Below, one piece after another: positions 1 through 12,500 of a DNA stretch of 64,000 bases. Positions within the stretch are counted from its first letter, which is position 1. Each line of letters opens with the position of its first letter. A model generated the notes under the pieces. The model saw only the letters and a list, made by a program, of their open reading frames with translations, did no database searches and was not told the DNA's origin. The stretch lies in assembly GCA_028456385.1 (NCBI GenBank), contig JALNQF010000017.1, positions 345,009 through 409,008 of the forward strand, read 5' to 3'. The position numbers were made by a program, and so were the translations under genes. The stretch is from Ophiosphaerella korrae (lineage: Eukaryota; Ascomycota; Dothideomycetes; Pleosporales; Phaeosphaeriaceae).

Positions 1-3000
1 GACTTGAATATATCCCAAGAGAGGAGGAAGCCCCTTGAAGGCCACCTTGAGACCTTGAGAATTACAAAGGCGACCTCGACTGAGATTGATACGAGAACAA
101 TCGTTCAGGTGTATACACTACAAGGCCCAAGATCACGGCCATTGCGCGACAATGTGAAAATGACCTGGTATCACGTTCAAGCTAGACAACTCGACTTTTC
201 TCGCTTCAAAGAAGTTTGCTTAGGTATTCCAGATTTGTCCGATCGGCTGCATATACTCATCCAGGAACTGTTGGCCAAGGTTGAGGCACATAAGGTTAAG
301 GCTTTTCTGTCGGGATCATTTATCGAACCGGGAACGATACTTCGGGCCGATGAGAAATGCCAATCAGACCCACAAACAATTATTTTCTCATGTACGCCTT
401 ATTTCGACCTGCAACCCCTGCCTGGAAAACCCGCGACACAAACGGCTGGTCGTCTCTTTCCTCCAAGAACTCTGATGCAGTCATTCTACCCCTACGAGCC
501 GGTACGAGAACGAGATCTAGAACAAGCGTTTAGAAAATTCGGAGAAAACCGATCACAAAACCTCGTTTATGTACCTAACCTATGGATGTTGAACATAGCT
601 GGGGACTTAGTGGTTACATGTGGTCACAAGCCGCTTGTAGAGGAAATGGTCAAGTCGATTGATATCTTGCAAGAATATCTAAGTCAACTTGGATCAACAG
701 ATATTATACATAATACCCTAACAACTATTAGGCTCAGGGATTGGGACGGTCGAGTACATCTCTATCAACTCGAAACATGCCGATCGTACTTTCAGTTAGA
801 ACAGAAAATCAAAGACTTGAGGCTCTTCTCACACACCAGTGCTGAGTCCAAAGGCTTGACTATGATCTGGCACTCTCCTGAAGGAGAGAAAGTAGTCTCG
901 CCCAACAGTTGGAGTGCTGTTGTAAGGCGAACCGACCTCGTCTTTATTGAGCTTACATTATCGAGTGGTAGTAAGTCGACGAGCTCCCCGAGGAAGGCCC
1001 CAGAAGACCTCTACCTAGCTACCTTACCCACATCTGTCAGCTCAGTACCACCGTTTTTCCACTGGCGCACTGCTAAAACGGAAAGCTACACGAACGAAGA
1101 GATCGTACCGGAAAATCTCATACCCTCAGATATGGGGCATGTAATACGATATCTGGAGCATGTTGAGAAGGATATGATGAATGAGATTCTTGATAAATAC
1201 GACACAACCAATGCGGTAGACGAGAGTTTCGCATCTACAGTATTCTATCAAGCCCTTCCCGAAGACTCGTATGAGCATGTCAGAGCTCAATTTCTGTCAC
1301 TGGAGATCAATACTGATTCTAATAATGATAATTCCTATCACGCAATCGTTATCACTGGTCAATGTACTGATATCATAAAGGTCAGTAACAAGTTCTGCGA
1401 GACGGTTCATGACACGTTGAAACTATTTGTAAGCGACGTTGATAAGAGCGCTATTCTTCGCAAATTATGGGGTGCCATGGGAAGTATTCATCAATTCAGC
1501 GCCAGTGTACAGATGCGTGGTGCTGTCGAGCTGGATTCACCATTACAACACTCTCAAACACGCAACGCTGGTTGGTATGTTCGCACCGGAAAAGAGAGGG
1601 ACTCTCAGCAGCCATCGATTGATAAAAGCTTCAAGCGCTCGCTTCGAAGGTGTTGGAGATGCACGAGCTCGCGCCCCTTCGCGAGTTCTGAAGCTGCAAT
1701 TGACCATTTGCAAGGCCATGCGGAATCGATAGCGCAGCTAGAAAAACCTACTGATGCTCAAAGTTGGGCCCCACATCATAAAGTTACCACAGAACTCGAC
1801 TTCAAAGACTGGGCAGTTCAGGAAGCACAACTCAAGCGCGAAAAGTTGAATGCTGGCGCACTTGCGATACTCACACAAGGCGCGGAACATTCGCTGAGAC
1901 TCCTCAGCCAAGCAAAAGAACTCGCTGATGGTGTCCGCAACGAAGACAACATCATGTCTGAGCTATATATATTGCCTCACGAATTGCTCAAGGCGTTTCG
2001 AAAACTCATTGTCTTCTACCTTGCCATTGAAAGAGCTCTTTACCATACTGAAGAGGCATATCAGCAAGAAAATATATCCAAGGAACGGCCCACAACACAT
2101 AAATTACCCTACTCTGAGAATGGCCTTGAAGTGCTGAAGAGGTTTAGCAAAGGAGCCCATATATCTTTAGCTATGGCCCGTGGAGAGTTGTGCAATATGG
2201 TTATGCCCGAGGTTCTACCGGATCCTATGCAAGACCTGTCACTGGGGTCTGAGTACGTTTGTGGCTGGTTGATTCGAAGATTACTTGTTAAGCCACTTGA
2301 AAAGCAAATGACTATTGGGGATATGTATAGAGAATACTTGTCTACTCTTGTAAGTAGAGGTTGTCAAAGCAATTTGTTATGCACACTTACGTTAAGCAGC
2401 AATTTTAAGTCAATCACCGCCCCGGCAAACGCCTGATACGCTCCATCAACCTACTTCAGGAAGAACTTCATATCCTCACAGAAGTCAACACGTGGCAAAC
2501 GAAGCTCGTTCAAAACTACATGTCCGTGCTGGATGAGACTACATATGAGAAAGAAATACCTTCCCGCTCTGCCATGTTTCCCTATGAGCGTATGCTATTG
2601 CATTCGTGCCTGGACAACCTTTCCCTAGCACGTGAAGAGTACAATGAATTGGTTCGGCGATGCGATCCACTTTCAGACCGCACAAAGCAAAGCCTTGAGA
2701 TTAACGAAGAAGACCATGGCAAGGCAATCATGGTCTTTACGATTGTTACCATCATCTTTCTACCCCTGTCTTTTGTTACTTCATACCTCGGGATGAACAC
2801 ATCCGACATACGGGATATGGCTTCGAAACAAAATCTTTTCTGGATTATAGCAGTCCCGCTTACTATTGTTACTATGGGCTCTGCCTTGTTCATCAGTTAC
2901 AATGGCGATAGAATGCGTGACGCCATAATGTCCATTGGCAAGCAAAACAGCACTGCATCCGCCCGTGGCATTAGCGTTGCACAACGCAAGCGGGCAAGAA

Positions 3001-3626
3001 AATTGCAGAACGATTCAGACAGTACCCTAGATTTTGCGAGTCTCGCAGATGAAGCAGAGTACGCCAATCCACAGCCTGACTACTTGACGGGTGATACTAG
3101 GCTACTCCCCTACCAGGGGCGTCGTCAAACTTTTGGAGCGGATCCTCAGGCGCAACGCTTACAGAATGAGACTGCTATCATACAACCTCGCACAAGGTTG
3201 CAAACGGAGATGATCACTTACAACGCGCCTGCTGCGAGATCTAAGACAAATCCAATGGTAGAACCTCTACCGACACCATCACGTTACCTCAGATCACCCT
3301 ACGAAAGCAATGATAGAACATACAAGAGGCGACCTTACAATTACGGAGTTGGTGAGAGGTATGATGAGTGGTATTATCCTCCAGTTCCAATGTCTCGCAG
3401 AGCTAAAGTACGGTTGGTGACCGACCCAGCTGAAGACCTCTATAATGAAACTAAAGATAATACTGGGAACATTGAGGAGTACACATGGCACAAGAAACGT
3501 CAGAATCGGCGTGTGGGCGGAGGTAGGGGTACAAAAAACAACATTCGCAGCAATTACGATCGAAGATATCCGGATGGACGGAGGGAAGCAACAGAAGAAA
3601 GAAGAAGAAGAGATAGATATATGTAG
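1..3626 (+). CDS. CorA-like transporter, 5' end cut by window edge
   Basis: Fungal CorA-like Mg2+ transporter-family protein. The frame is open to base 1, so the N-terminus lies outside the window. Exon 1 runs to 2353, a 56-bp intron fits 2354-2409 (GTAGAG...TTTTAAG), and exon 2 is 2410-3626; this join restores phase and gives a typical pre-membrane helix ending LLQEEL. Exon 2 carries two membrane helices: the first ends in the family signature GMN at 2790-2798, the second lies at about 2841-2900. The long soluble N-terminal part (over 780 residues) is usual for fungal CorA-like proteins of unknown substrate. The C-terminal tail is Arg/Ser/Tyr-rich and ends in a run of arginines. It converges on the permease gene with 47 bp between stops. 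Substrate is not proven; GMN and topology support the family. Confidence 0.85.
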
Positions 3627-3673
3627 AAGAGGTAAATTGATATCCGTTTTAACTACACTATTTAGCACATATC

Positions 3674-5663
3674 TCAAATGTCGTCCATCGTATACTCTAT
3701 GCGTTTTTCAGGCTCTAACTTAACAACCCAACTATGTCGCACGATCTCGTGCCACTGTACCCTCTCACCGTTTTGCATCCGAAACACAGGCTCTCGCTCA
3801 ACTAATAATTCCTTCCCTTTTCTTGCTCCAAAACGAGGCATAACAAATCGAAAACAAAACCAATATACCACACCGCAAGCAAGCAGCGACCATGTTAAAC
3901 TTCCCGTCATGTACCACGAGAAACCAGGTATTAAGTCATATACATCTCCCGAAGATTCATTCGGCGGTATCCAGACTGCGACGAGAGGGAAGCCATTTGT
4001 CATCGCGGAAATAAAAGCTGCAGAAACACTCAACCATAATGGCATACGTGACTTGGCTGACCAGTCTGTGAAGAAGCGCAGATACAACATTCCGATAGTC
4101 ATAATGAAGCCCGGTACGACATTACTGAGATACACGTACAAGTTGACAAGGATTCTATATGCGGATGCTGGCTTTGCAGGCCAAGTGAGGAGAATCAGAG
4201 CGACAGCAAACATCCAGTGAAGGAATAGAGCCCCAATAGGGGTTGGCTCGGGAGGATTCGACGGATTCTTCGAACGCCAGCGACCAAATAGCACCCTGTC
4301 CTCACCAAAAAACTTGGCGAATGGGATAACACCTTCTTTGGCTATCTCTTGTTTAACTTTCGAGAAGACGAAAGTCATGCCGATGATGTTACCGAGGCTA
4401 CTTATGGTTGCAAATACAGCGAGTACTCGCTTTGCCCGGTTGTAGCCAATTACATTGATCAAGAATTCCAGGGCTATGTCGTCACTATGAAGTTGTTGCT
4501 CCTTGCTAACAACTATCATCTATTGTATGAAGTCAATATTGTGATTTTTCCCAGATAATGAAGCTGAGACACTTACATAGCTAAGATTTACCAGCATATA
4601 TAAGACACATATGAATGCTACAGCTGTGATGATGCCTCTGCGAAAGTTTTTCCGCGGGTTTTTAACTTCACAAAGTACCTATCGAAATATTAGTCGGATC
4701 TATTCATATCATGTAAGGCTGAACGCATACATAGTTTGCTTGATTATACCCATCATACGCATACAATACTGCCAGGATTCCTTGTGTGTAACTATCAATA
4801 TTTGAGCGAGCGTTTGTGAATGAGTTTTTTAGACTCAAGTTTGAGCTCGCATGGTTTGAGTCCACAACACCAGCTAAAACGCAAATGGCCATGATAGGAA
4901 AAACACAAAGAATAGCAACTTTGACCACCGCGAACATGTTATTTAGTAGAATGCCGCCACGTCGAGTAAAAGCATGCAAAAAGCAAGGAAGGGTTACCGC
5001 AAGGATCGCCAGTCCTCGTGCTGCCGCGTCTTGCATCGCACCACGCTCGGTACCCTGCTCGCCAATGACATCGTCACCAAAGGACAATGCATTCGAAGCA
5101 CTAGAGGATAGGAGAAGGTATAATACAGCGTAGCAAGATAGGACGAAGTATTTGGGTCGTTTGACTAAGTAGTTCACCTGCTCAAAATCAGTATCATCAT
5201 TATTACAGCGATGCATACTCCCATACATAATTCAAATCACCTCCGTTGCGGACAATTGGTTCTTTTCTTCCATCAATGAGATGTCGAGGTATAGTCAGGC
5301 CAAATTCAATGTATATCACAGTGCCCGCCATGGCGGAAAGGGCCCCGAAGAACCAGAATAGGAGCGTCACACCAACACTTCGGGTCGCATGTATGGCGGT
5401 CCATGGAGTTCGAAAGATACCGGTGCCTGAGTGTTGTTAGTAAATTGTCAAGAGTGTTTCCCAATGCCTTTACCAATGACTTGCTGGAGGATGAAAGCAA
5501 CTACGGTGAATAGTCCAAGAGGATTTCGGGTATTCTTGGTAATAATATGGTCCCTGTTTTCCAGAGCCTCTAGATACTGGCGATCGTCATCTTCTAGACA
5601 GAGGCTGCTTCTATTGAAGCATACACCACGAGTATCGTCGTCTATGTCCGGGTTGCCGCTCAT
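3674..5663 (-). CDS. amino acid permease, LAT/MUP1-like
   Basis: Plasma-membrane amino acid transporter of the APC superfamily, closest in feel to high-affinity methionine permeases. Five exons: 5663-5474, 5426-5227, 5177-4731, 4678-4577, 4519-3674; introns of 47, 49, 52 and 57 bp all have GT-AG ends and keep frame, giving 594 residues. Exon 1 ends in the first helix (LQQVIG) and continues GTGIFRTP, the substrate-binding loop of the family. Other hallmarks are GGDLNY before helix 3, YDGYNQANY in helix 6 and EVKNPRKN after it. About 12 membrane helices are expected. The start at 5663 is the first in-frame ATG with a hydrophilic N-tail. The gene is intact. The exact amino acid transported cannot be read from sequence. 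Confidence 0.9.
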
Positions 5664-6313
5664 AATAAATTTTGATAAGTTGAAATACTAAGATCGAATT
5701 CAAAGAGTTAATAAATTATGAACACAAAAAAATGAGGGTCATATATTCTATGGGAACAACAAAAATAAGGCACTGGTAGAAAAAGGGATGAAACAACAAG
5801 CGCATAGCCCTGTAGTGTGCTTATGGTTACGAGATGCTTGCATGTTACACATCAAGGATGCAGAAAATTTACTTATAATGGTTCGGTAACTGTTAGACCC
5901 GCGGTAAACTGTCTTCGTGGATTGAGGGCAAATAGGAACGCTAGAGTAGTGGTCACTCATGGCTGTCATTGGCGAGCTTGCAGCAAGAATAGATATTGAC
6001 ACACCCACAACTTTACCCTCACCGGTCAAAGGCCCAACCGCATCATTTCAGTTGCACAGGAAAATGGGGCGGGGCCGAAGCAGGCTGTGATGACTTGTTT
6101 CCCTGCATGGAGGCGCAAGGCTGAAACTATTACTGGGGCTCAGCCGACTATTTCGTCCGTGTTGGAAAGGAGTGGTGGCATAAGGCCAATAACCGTGTTT
6201 GTGCAGGACTGATGGGAGGATATCATAAGAGCCGATGTCTGTGGTGGTGACCACCGTAAATCCCCATGTGATCAACCAGGATAGCCCACCGCCCACTTCG
6301 TTCTTCAAGTATC
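5664..6313. promoter_or_regulatory. shared promoter region between permease and 6314 gene
   Basis: 650 bp between two divergent genes. It must hold the promoters of both. Only short reading frames occur and none resembles a protein. I see no clear operator or TATA element that I would assign. Confidence 0.5.
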
Positions 6314-8607
6314 ATGCCGAACGATCTTGACATCTTGGGTCTGGTCGGATCCGCGATCAAACTGTGGTGGAACATCTACGAAAAGGGATTCAATAAAGAG
6401 AAGAGTTCTCGTGAGTCGTTCCTTCACATCTACCCCGCCGAGAGGCTGATCAATCGCTTAGCGCAACGCTATATAGAATTTGGGGACGCGCTTCATCGAC
6501 TGCACTCAAATCTCGATACCATCCGGACGATTGTCAAAGCAGCCAATACTGGTTTGGAGAACGATAGAGTCGGCACATTTGGATCGCAGAGCTTCGACAT
6601 TACCGCCTTGAATGAGATCATTGGCAACTTCCAGCTGACACTCGAAGATTGTCGTGATTTCCTAAACGATGGCACAAAATTTCGCCAGAATGCTGGCTTC
6701 ATTACGAACGTCCTCTACAACATCAATGTCGACCCACAGGTCGTACATTTGACTGAACGCCTTGCCTTCCACAGTACAAAGATTGGCCTTGTCCTCGATC
6801 CTTTCAACATGTGAGTAGTGGTAACTTCCATCATGCACACAAGATGCGAAGGTAGACTATACAGCTATTGGACAAGACTAACACTTGACCTAGTCATGTT
6901 CAAACGCAACTAAGAGATTTACACAATGAGCAACACCAGGATGTGGCCGAGCTTCTTCAGGAGCTGAAGCAACTACTCATCTTAGGTCGCGACCCGAAAA
7001 TGGAGGTTACTACCATCCAAGTAGAACGCGACTTGAGTGTACCAACCGAACTCAGCTCGAAATTTGCACACGAGCTACGCAGGCGCACAGTATCGACTAC
7101 TGAAGAGGATGACGTAGATAGTACTGAAATGCCACTCCTAGTCAAAGTGGGCTTGGAGGCATTCTTCAGCCATTTTAAAGAGGTTGGTGCTGCATTGCAT
7201 TCTTGTACGGCTTCTAATGTTCCAAGACTTCATACATCACCGACTCCATATCTTATCACCGCCTTATGAAATCCATTTGGATCATGGACCAAATTCGTGA
7301 GAGTGATGATTGGCGTAAGATACAGCGCACAAACCCCGGCGGGCTATATGACCGGTGCGTAAGAGAGATGGACAGAGTAAGCATTTCGATCAGAGTCGTT
7401 CACACTAGGCTAAAATCACTGCCAGAGACTGCGTGCCGAATGCACTCGTGTTTCAGAAAGTAGGATACCCCGTCCACAACTCTCTATGATACTACAATTG
7501 CCGGAGGAGTCATTCTTGATCTGGCCGAAGGCACCGCTTGGTCAAACTCCGTCACAGATGGCTCACTTGGGTGTTCTTCTCGAAGTGTAAGTTGTTCGTA
7601 GCACTTACTATAATAACCCTTATCAAAATACAGATCAGTGTTTCCTGATTTAAAATCACATACACTTCGCGTGGTGCAGAACCTGGACGGAACCCTGGGA
7701 GTTGAGGACACAACAGTTGCAACTTCACGGTCCTCAGGGATCTATTCGAGTGACCGAGGTAAGGCGGAGAGACATGTATGTAACGTTACCACTAATAGGT
7801 GTAGTTGTTCAAAAACTCAACATTGACCTCGAAAGAGTCTTCCTAGTGCCCATCTACGCTGTACCATCAGTGATAGGCGATAACACTCCCTTACCTGCTA
7901 TGAAAGTACAAAGTTCCCGAGACGGCATTAATGGAGTCATGCCTGAATTCAAATCAATGTCCGACCTTTTCCGGTTTCAACATCTTGTCACTGGCTACAA
8001 ATGCGTCAAACAACGAAGGGGAATAAGGGTCAAATCCCTCTCACGCGGCCAAGGTTTCCCAAACCTTCAACTAAAGGGCAAGTCATGGACTTTCAAAACA
8101 TCCACTGACATCATAGAAGCCGGCAACCTCCAGCTGTGGCAGAGGACTCCTTATCAAAAATCCCAAACAGGATCTTTTTCCATGGATGGATCCGACCGCC
8201 GACCATCCGGTACCTCTAGTCCCTATCTCTCTAGCAGTGGTACTTCATTTTCTACCTCTAGTATCATCACCTCCATGTCCAGCGCCCATACCCAGGAAAT
8301 ATCGCTCGGATCCTCCCGCACAGCCATCCAACTGAAACAGCCGCAGCCACCACTCCTTGTTTTATTCCTCAAGCACAACGAGTCGGGCCAACTTTCTTTC
8401 CTCGTCATCGAACTCGACGAACGTACAAAGATTGAGGCTAACAGTTGCGACTGTCGCAACCCCAAGAAAATATGCGCAATAAGTGTATTAGAGCGTTCTG
8501 GTACACCGCTATTCGCGCGTCGATTCTACGCGGAGGGTGGATTGAATAGCTGGAATTTAGCGGCCATTGGGGAGCATTGGCCGGCAACGCGTGCGGGCGC
8601 TGTTTAG
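6314..8607 (+). CDS. unrecognised five-exon protein, 674 residues
   Basis: I do not recognise this family. A spliced model holds frame throughout: 6314-6810, 6894-7182, 7227-7376, 7426-7586, 7680-8607, with introns of 83, 44, 49 and 93 bp, all GT-AG. The N-terminal 165 residues are helical and begin MPNDLDILGLVGSAIKLW, a short hydrophobic start followed by amphipathic segments, reminiscent of the N-terminal domains of fungal STAND/HeLo-type proteins but not clearly one. The middle has a short Pro-rich stretch (IPRPQL, LPEESFLIWPKAP). The last exon is beta-rich, carries a Ser/Thr-rich linker at about 8160-8330 and ends with the sequence DCRNPKKICAIS near 8450-8490. No membrane helix is evident. 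Join quality is good; function is unknown. Confidence 0.6.
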
Positions 8608-8943
8608 GTTAGAGATATGTACTGGCTTCGCATAGGATTTGCGAGCGAAGAGGAGAGAATCAGCTTCAACAGCAATGTGGCCGATCTTCGGCGTATTTTC
8701 GCTGCCCGTATGGATGACTTTCGGAAAGACTTGAACTTTGTCAAGGGAACACATATCATACGGCAGGGAGTTTGACAGTGAGGTTCGGGTGTGCTTTGTT
8801 TGGTTTGGGGCTCAGGCCTGTCGCTCAATCGATACCCTCTCCGCGTCCTGTTACGTTATAATAAGCTATTATCTTTTTATAGCCATCACTCATTTCCCTC
8901 AACAAAAGAGTACTAGAACAAACCTCCAAATAAACACCCCCAT
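8608..8943. other. intergenic spacer between convergent genes
   Basis: 336 bp between two convergent stop codons. Nothing beyond presumed 3' UTRs is visible. Confidence 0.5.
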
Positions 8944-10766
8944 TTACTCCTTGAGCCCCTCACCTAACCCCGCAATCCAAACCCACACCGCATACGCCCC
9001 TGGATCTGGCACCGCACCTCTTCCCCCTTCATCATCCACATACGTCGCCCTCCCAAACTTCGCCTTCATCCCACTCGTCCCCTGTGCACTCTCCCCCGCC
9101 ACCCTAACCGCACCTTCCAACCCGCCTCCCAACGCCCCCACAAACGGAATCAACACATCCATCACCGTCCGGTCGCCCACCCGCGCACTCGTATACCGCT
9201 CCAGATTCTCCAGCGCCGATGACGCTGCGGCAGAAACGGTCGCCAGATTGAGTGGCTGCTGGGCGGTGATCAGGGTGCGGGACAACGCGTGTGTGAACGC
9301 TGTGGCGACGATGGAAAGAATGGCGCCAAGGGAGCCGCCAACGTCTTCGAGGGTGTCTGCGATGGTAGTGAGGAGCGTGAGGAGCGGGGTGTGCGTCGGA
9401 GTCGCGTCGAGGGTGGCCAAGATATTCTTGCAGATTTGAGCGACTGCTTCGCCGCAGTCGCCGTCGCCCATTTGGAGGTCGTATTGTGTGATGAGAGGTT
9501 CGGCGGCGAGGGCGGCGGCGCATGCTTTGCGGAGGGCGGGAAGTAAGGCAGGGGGTGTTTCGGGGCCTTGGGCGGTGCTGGAGGAGGCGGAGGGCGGGGC
9601 ATTTGCTTTTGCGCGCAGGGAGGCGGCTTCTGTCGAGGCGGGAGACGGCTGGTAGTTGTTTTTTGGCCAGGCGGGGGCGGAGGTGGGGGCGTCGAGGAGG
9701 GCGAGGACGTCGTCGTCTGTGAGGGACATGGCTTTTGCCATGCCGGACATGTTACCGAGGGTGATGCTGAAGCCCTGGCCGTTGAGGCTGGTTTCTAGGA
9801 TACCCGCGTAGATGCGTGTGGGAACGATATTCCAGTCAGACTTTAGGGTTTGGAGTGCGATGTTCACCATTGCGTCGAATTCGAGACCGGAGAGGCCGCC
9901 GAAGTTGTTGACGAGCATGACAACATTGTCAGATGGGGAGAAAGGGACGAAAGCGCGGTCGGTGTCGGAGGGGTCAAGGAGGTATCGAAGCATTTCTTTG
10001 ATGATGTCTTGCGGACTGGGCATGGGTGAGATGGTGCGAAGACCCTACACATATCAGTCAGCAGTTCTCCAGAAAGCAATTGCAATCCAAGCACACTCAC
10101 AGGCTCATTATGAATCCCCATTCCAAGCACACACGCATTATCCTTGACCGCCTCGAACGCGTCCCTGCCAGGAACGTGGCAATGGTCCAAACTTGTCCCA
10201 ATAGTAACCAACTGATCATTCCCCAGCTCCCCAATCTTCCGACACCGCTCAAACGCCCATCCTTTCTGTGACGCCGCGCCAATCAACTTGATCACAAGCA
10301 GATTCCCAGCGAGTCCTCTCCGCCCAACTTTGCCGCTCTTTTCTCGTCCGAGTGCAGCGTCCTCGGCCATACACACCACATCCACCTTGTATCCCAGCGC
10401 CTGGCCCTTTTCCCGCGCAAGTCCAAAGTGCAACATGTCGCCCGTATAGTTTGTTATGCAGAGTATGATGCCCTCGTTGGACGGCACGTTGCGTATGCCA
10501 GCCATGATTTGCTTGGTGCTCGGCGACGCAAAAATGTCGCCGCACACGGCAGCCGAAAGCATGCCGTCACCCACGAATCCAGACCATGCGGGCTCATGAC
10601 CAGAGCCGCCGCCTGAAATAATAGTTACTTCATTCGGGGAGTGGGAAAGGTTGTATACGACGCGATTGTCCGCGTCGAGGGCCATGTGCTTGTTTCGTGT
10701 GACGAGGGACGTGAGCATGTGCAGCACCACGCCCTCGGGGTTAGGGAAGAAGTGTTTTCGCGACAT
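8944..10766 (-). CDS. DAK1: dihydroxyacetone kinase
   Basis: ATP-dependent dihydroxyacetone (glycerone) kinase of the cytosolic glycerol/DHA pathway, converting DHA to DHA phosphate. Two exons, 10766-10101 and 10044-8944, with a 56-bp intron (GTGAGT...GTGTAG) that joins HNEP to GLRTISP; 588 residues, the normal length. The DAK1 (DhaK) domain carries GGGSGHE at residues 52-58 and TSLDHCHVPG, which contains the histidine that binds the substrate covalently in this family. The DAK2 (DhaL) ATP-binding domain has MGDGDCGE, a GGSLG loop and DRTVMDV. An Ala/Ser/Pro-rich linker joins the domains. The coding region is GC-rich, so long antisense frames occur over it and are ignored. The gene is intact. 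Confidence 0.96.
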
Positions 10767-11379
10767 GATGGATTAGATATCGAGTATGTTTTTGTACTGG
10801 CGAAATGCGAATGTCTCGCGTTCAGCCGGGTTTCTTGTCTTTATGTCGTCCCCGCGAACACCCCACCTGATAAACATGCCCCGCTCAGGTCAAATACCGA
10901 TCTCTTTAGCCACTGGCTCATCGTCATAAGCGCGCCCACACAGCCCGTGCCGATGTCAGAAGGAAGCCGTAGCTACGATATACTGTATCCAGCTTGGTTT
11001 GACGGGTGTAGGCGAGGAAAATGGGAGGTTTGCGCCGGAGTTGCCTGTTTAGGTAGGCCGATAGAGGTTGGATGTGGTTGGTGGATTTGCTCGCAGAGAA
11101 ATTATACACTTGGATTGAGCATACGCGTTTGTCGCGTTTTGGCGGTGCATTGAAGAGGTAGGGTGACCGTGTTTACTTGAGCCTGACGAGGTCAGTAGTT
11201 TTGTTTGAGTATTCATAGCAGTTGCTCGCTCCATGGCTCCATGGCTCAACAATGACTGCCCACGCTAGGCACCTTCTAACGCACCATGGCCCATATTTAC
11301 AAGAACCACATATAAATCTGCGAAGCTCAATTCATCCAAATGATATCATACAGCACATCCCCAGCCAACAATCTGCCCC
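10767..11379. other. spacer: DAK promoter and GPI11 3' side
   Basis: 613 bp between two minus-strand genes. Its left end is the promoter of the dihydroxyacetone kinase gene and its right end is 3' sequence of the next gene. Short frames on both strands look non-coding. Confidence 0.45.
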
Positions 11380-12240
11380 CTAGGCAAACATAATCTTCTT
11401 CCCCTTCAACACCGTCCCTCCTAGCAGCTTCCCAACAGCATACCCAACATAGGCCCCAGTAACAATCGTAACCGGCCACTTCTGCCACTCGCGATCCCTA
11501 CAATCATTAGTCCAACTCATTCCATGTTCGTCATCAGCACTCACCAGTCCAACGGAATCGGCACAGCGCCCAGCCAAGCGCCCAACACGGTGCCGAGCAG
11601 CCCACCATAGACCTCGTCAAGGGGTAATAAAAGCGCAACAATCTGCCGCCATGTCTCGCCGTTCACCCCATGAACATAGACAAGCGGCAAGGTGCCCAGC
11701 AGCGCAACATGCGCCCCACACAACAGCGTATGCAAATGGTGCGTCGTGACCGGCGCACCAAACAGAACCAGCGTGCCCGTGAGAAGTGGCGTCGCAGCCA
11801 GGGCCGTAAGCAGCAGCGAAAGAAATGCGGGCTATCGTCACCACCAATTAGCTAGATTTTCACACAAAACCAGGTTTTGTTCAACGTACGACTATCTTCC
11901 CGTTGACGCCGCTCTCGAGTTTCCCCGGTGCGCTCTTTTTCTTCTCGCCAGGCTTGCTTTTCTTGACTTTGGGTGTTTCGCCCGTGGGCGGGAGGCAGGC
12001 GGCGACGTAGGAGACTTGCAGGGCGGCGAGGGGGCCGAGGATGCTGAGGAGAGCGGGGACGGGGTCGGCTACGATGGCATTGAATTTGGCGGCGTAGAGC
12101 GAGAGGACGACAAGGGGGTGGATGTGCGTGTATATGCGGGCGATGTCGTTTTTGAGGGGCTCAATTGGCGCAGCGGTGCTGGGTTTGGGCTGGGATGTGG
12201 CGGATGCGTCGATGATAGTTTTGGTGGCCATGGTGGGCAA
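11380..12240 (-). CDS. GPI11: GPI-anchor biosynthesis protein PIG-F/Gpi11
   Basis: Endoplasmic-reticulum membrane protein that helps add phosphoethanolamine to the GPI precursor (PIG-F with PIG-O/PIG-G partners). Three exons, 12240-11890, 11831-11545 and 11497-11380, with introns of 58 and 47 bp; 251 residues. Exon 1 has a hydrophilic start, two hydrophobic segments and a Lys-rich loop ([12 protein letters not shown]). Exon 2 is strongly hydrophobic. The C-terminus [12 protein letters not shown] followed by [11 protein letters not shown] is the diagnostic PIG-F ending and is formed only when the second intron is removed. The ATG at 12240 and one three codons later are both possible starts. 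The gene looks intact. Confidence 0.9.
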
Positions 12241-12500
12241 GGAGAAAGGAGCGTGGATGGCGCCGGGCCTGAGACGGATTGATGGGGGTGTTGATGTTGG
12301 TGGAGCAGAACAGAAGTGGTGCGCGCTCCAAGCGCGGGCCTATCCAAAAGCCCAGTGGGTCTGTGCGCACTGGCTGGAGCCCTTCATGAGCATCAGTACC
12401 AGATAATATATGTGGCCATAGCTCGCATTGTCATTCGCTTTTTGTGCGATCCGCTTTGATCTATCGAATGCCGGCCGCTTCAGCTGTGATGTCCAACTCT

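Noticed and set aside
8738..9798. Several plus-strand frames over the dihydroxyacetone kinase gene
   Set aside because: GC-rich antisense shadows of a well-supported enzyme; Arg/Gly/Pro-biased composition.
10641..11153. 170-codon plus-strand frame crossing the start of the dihydroxyacetone kinase gene
   Set aside because: Half of it is antisense to the kinase N-terminus and the rest lacks protein character.
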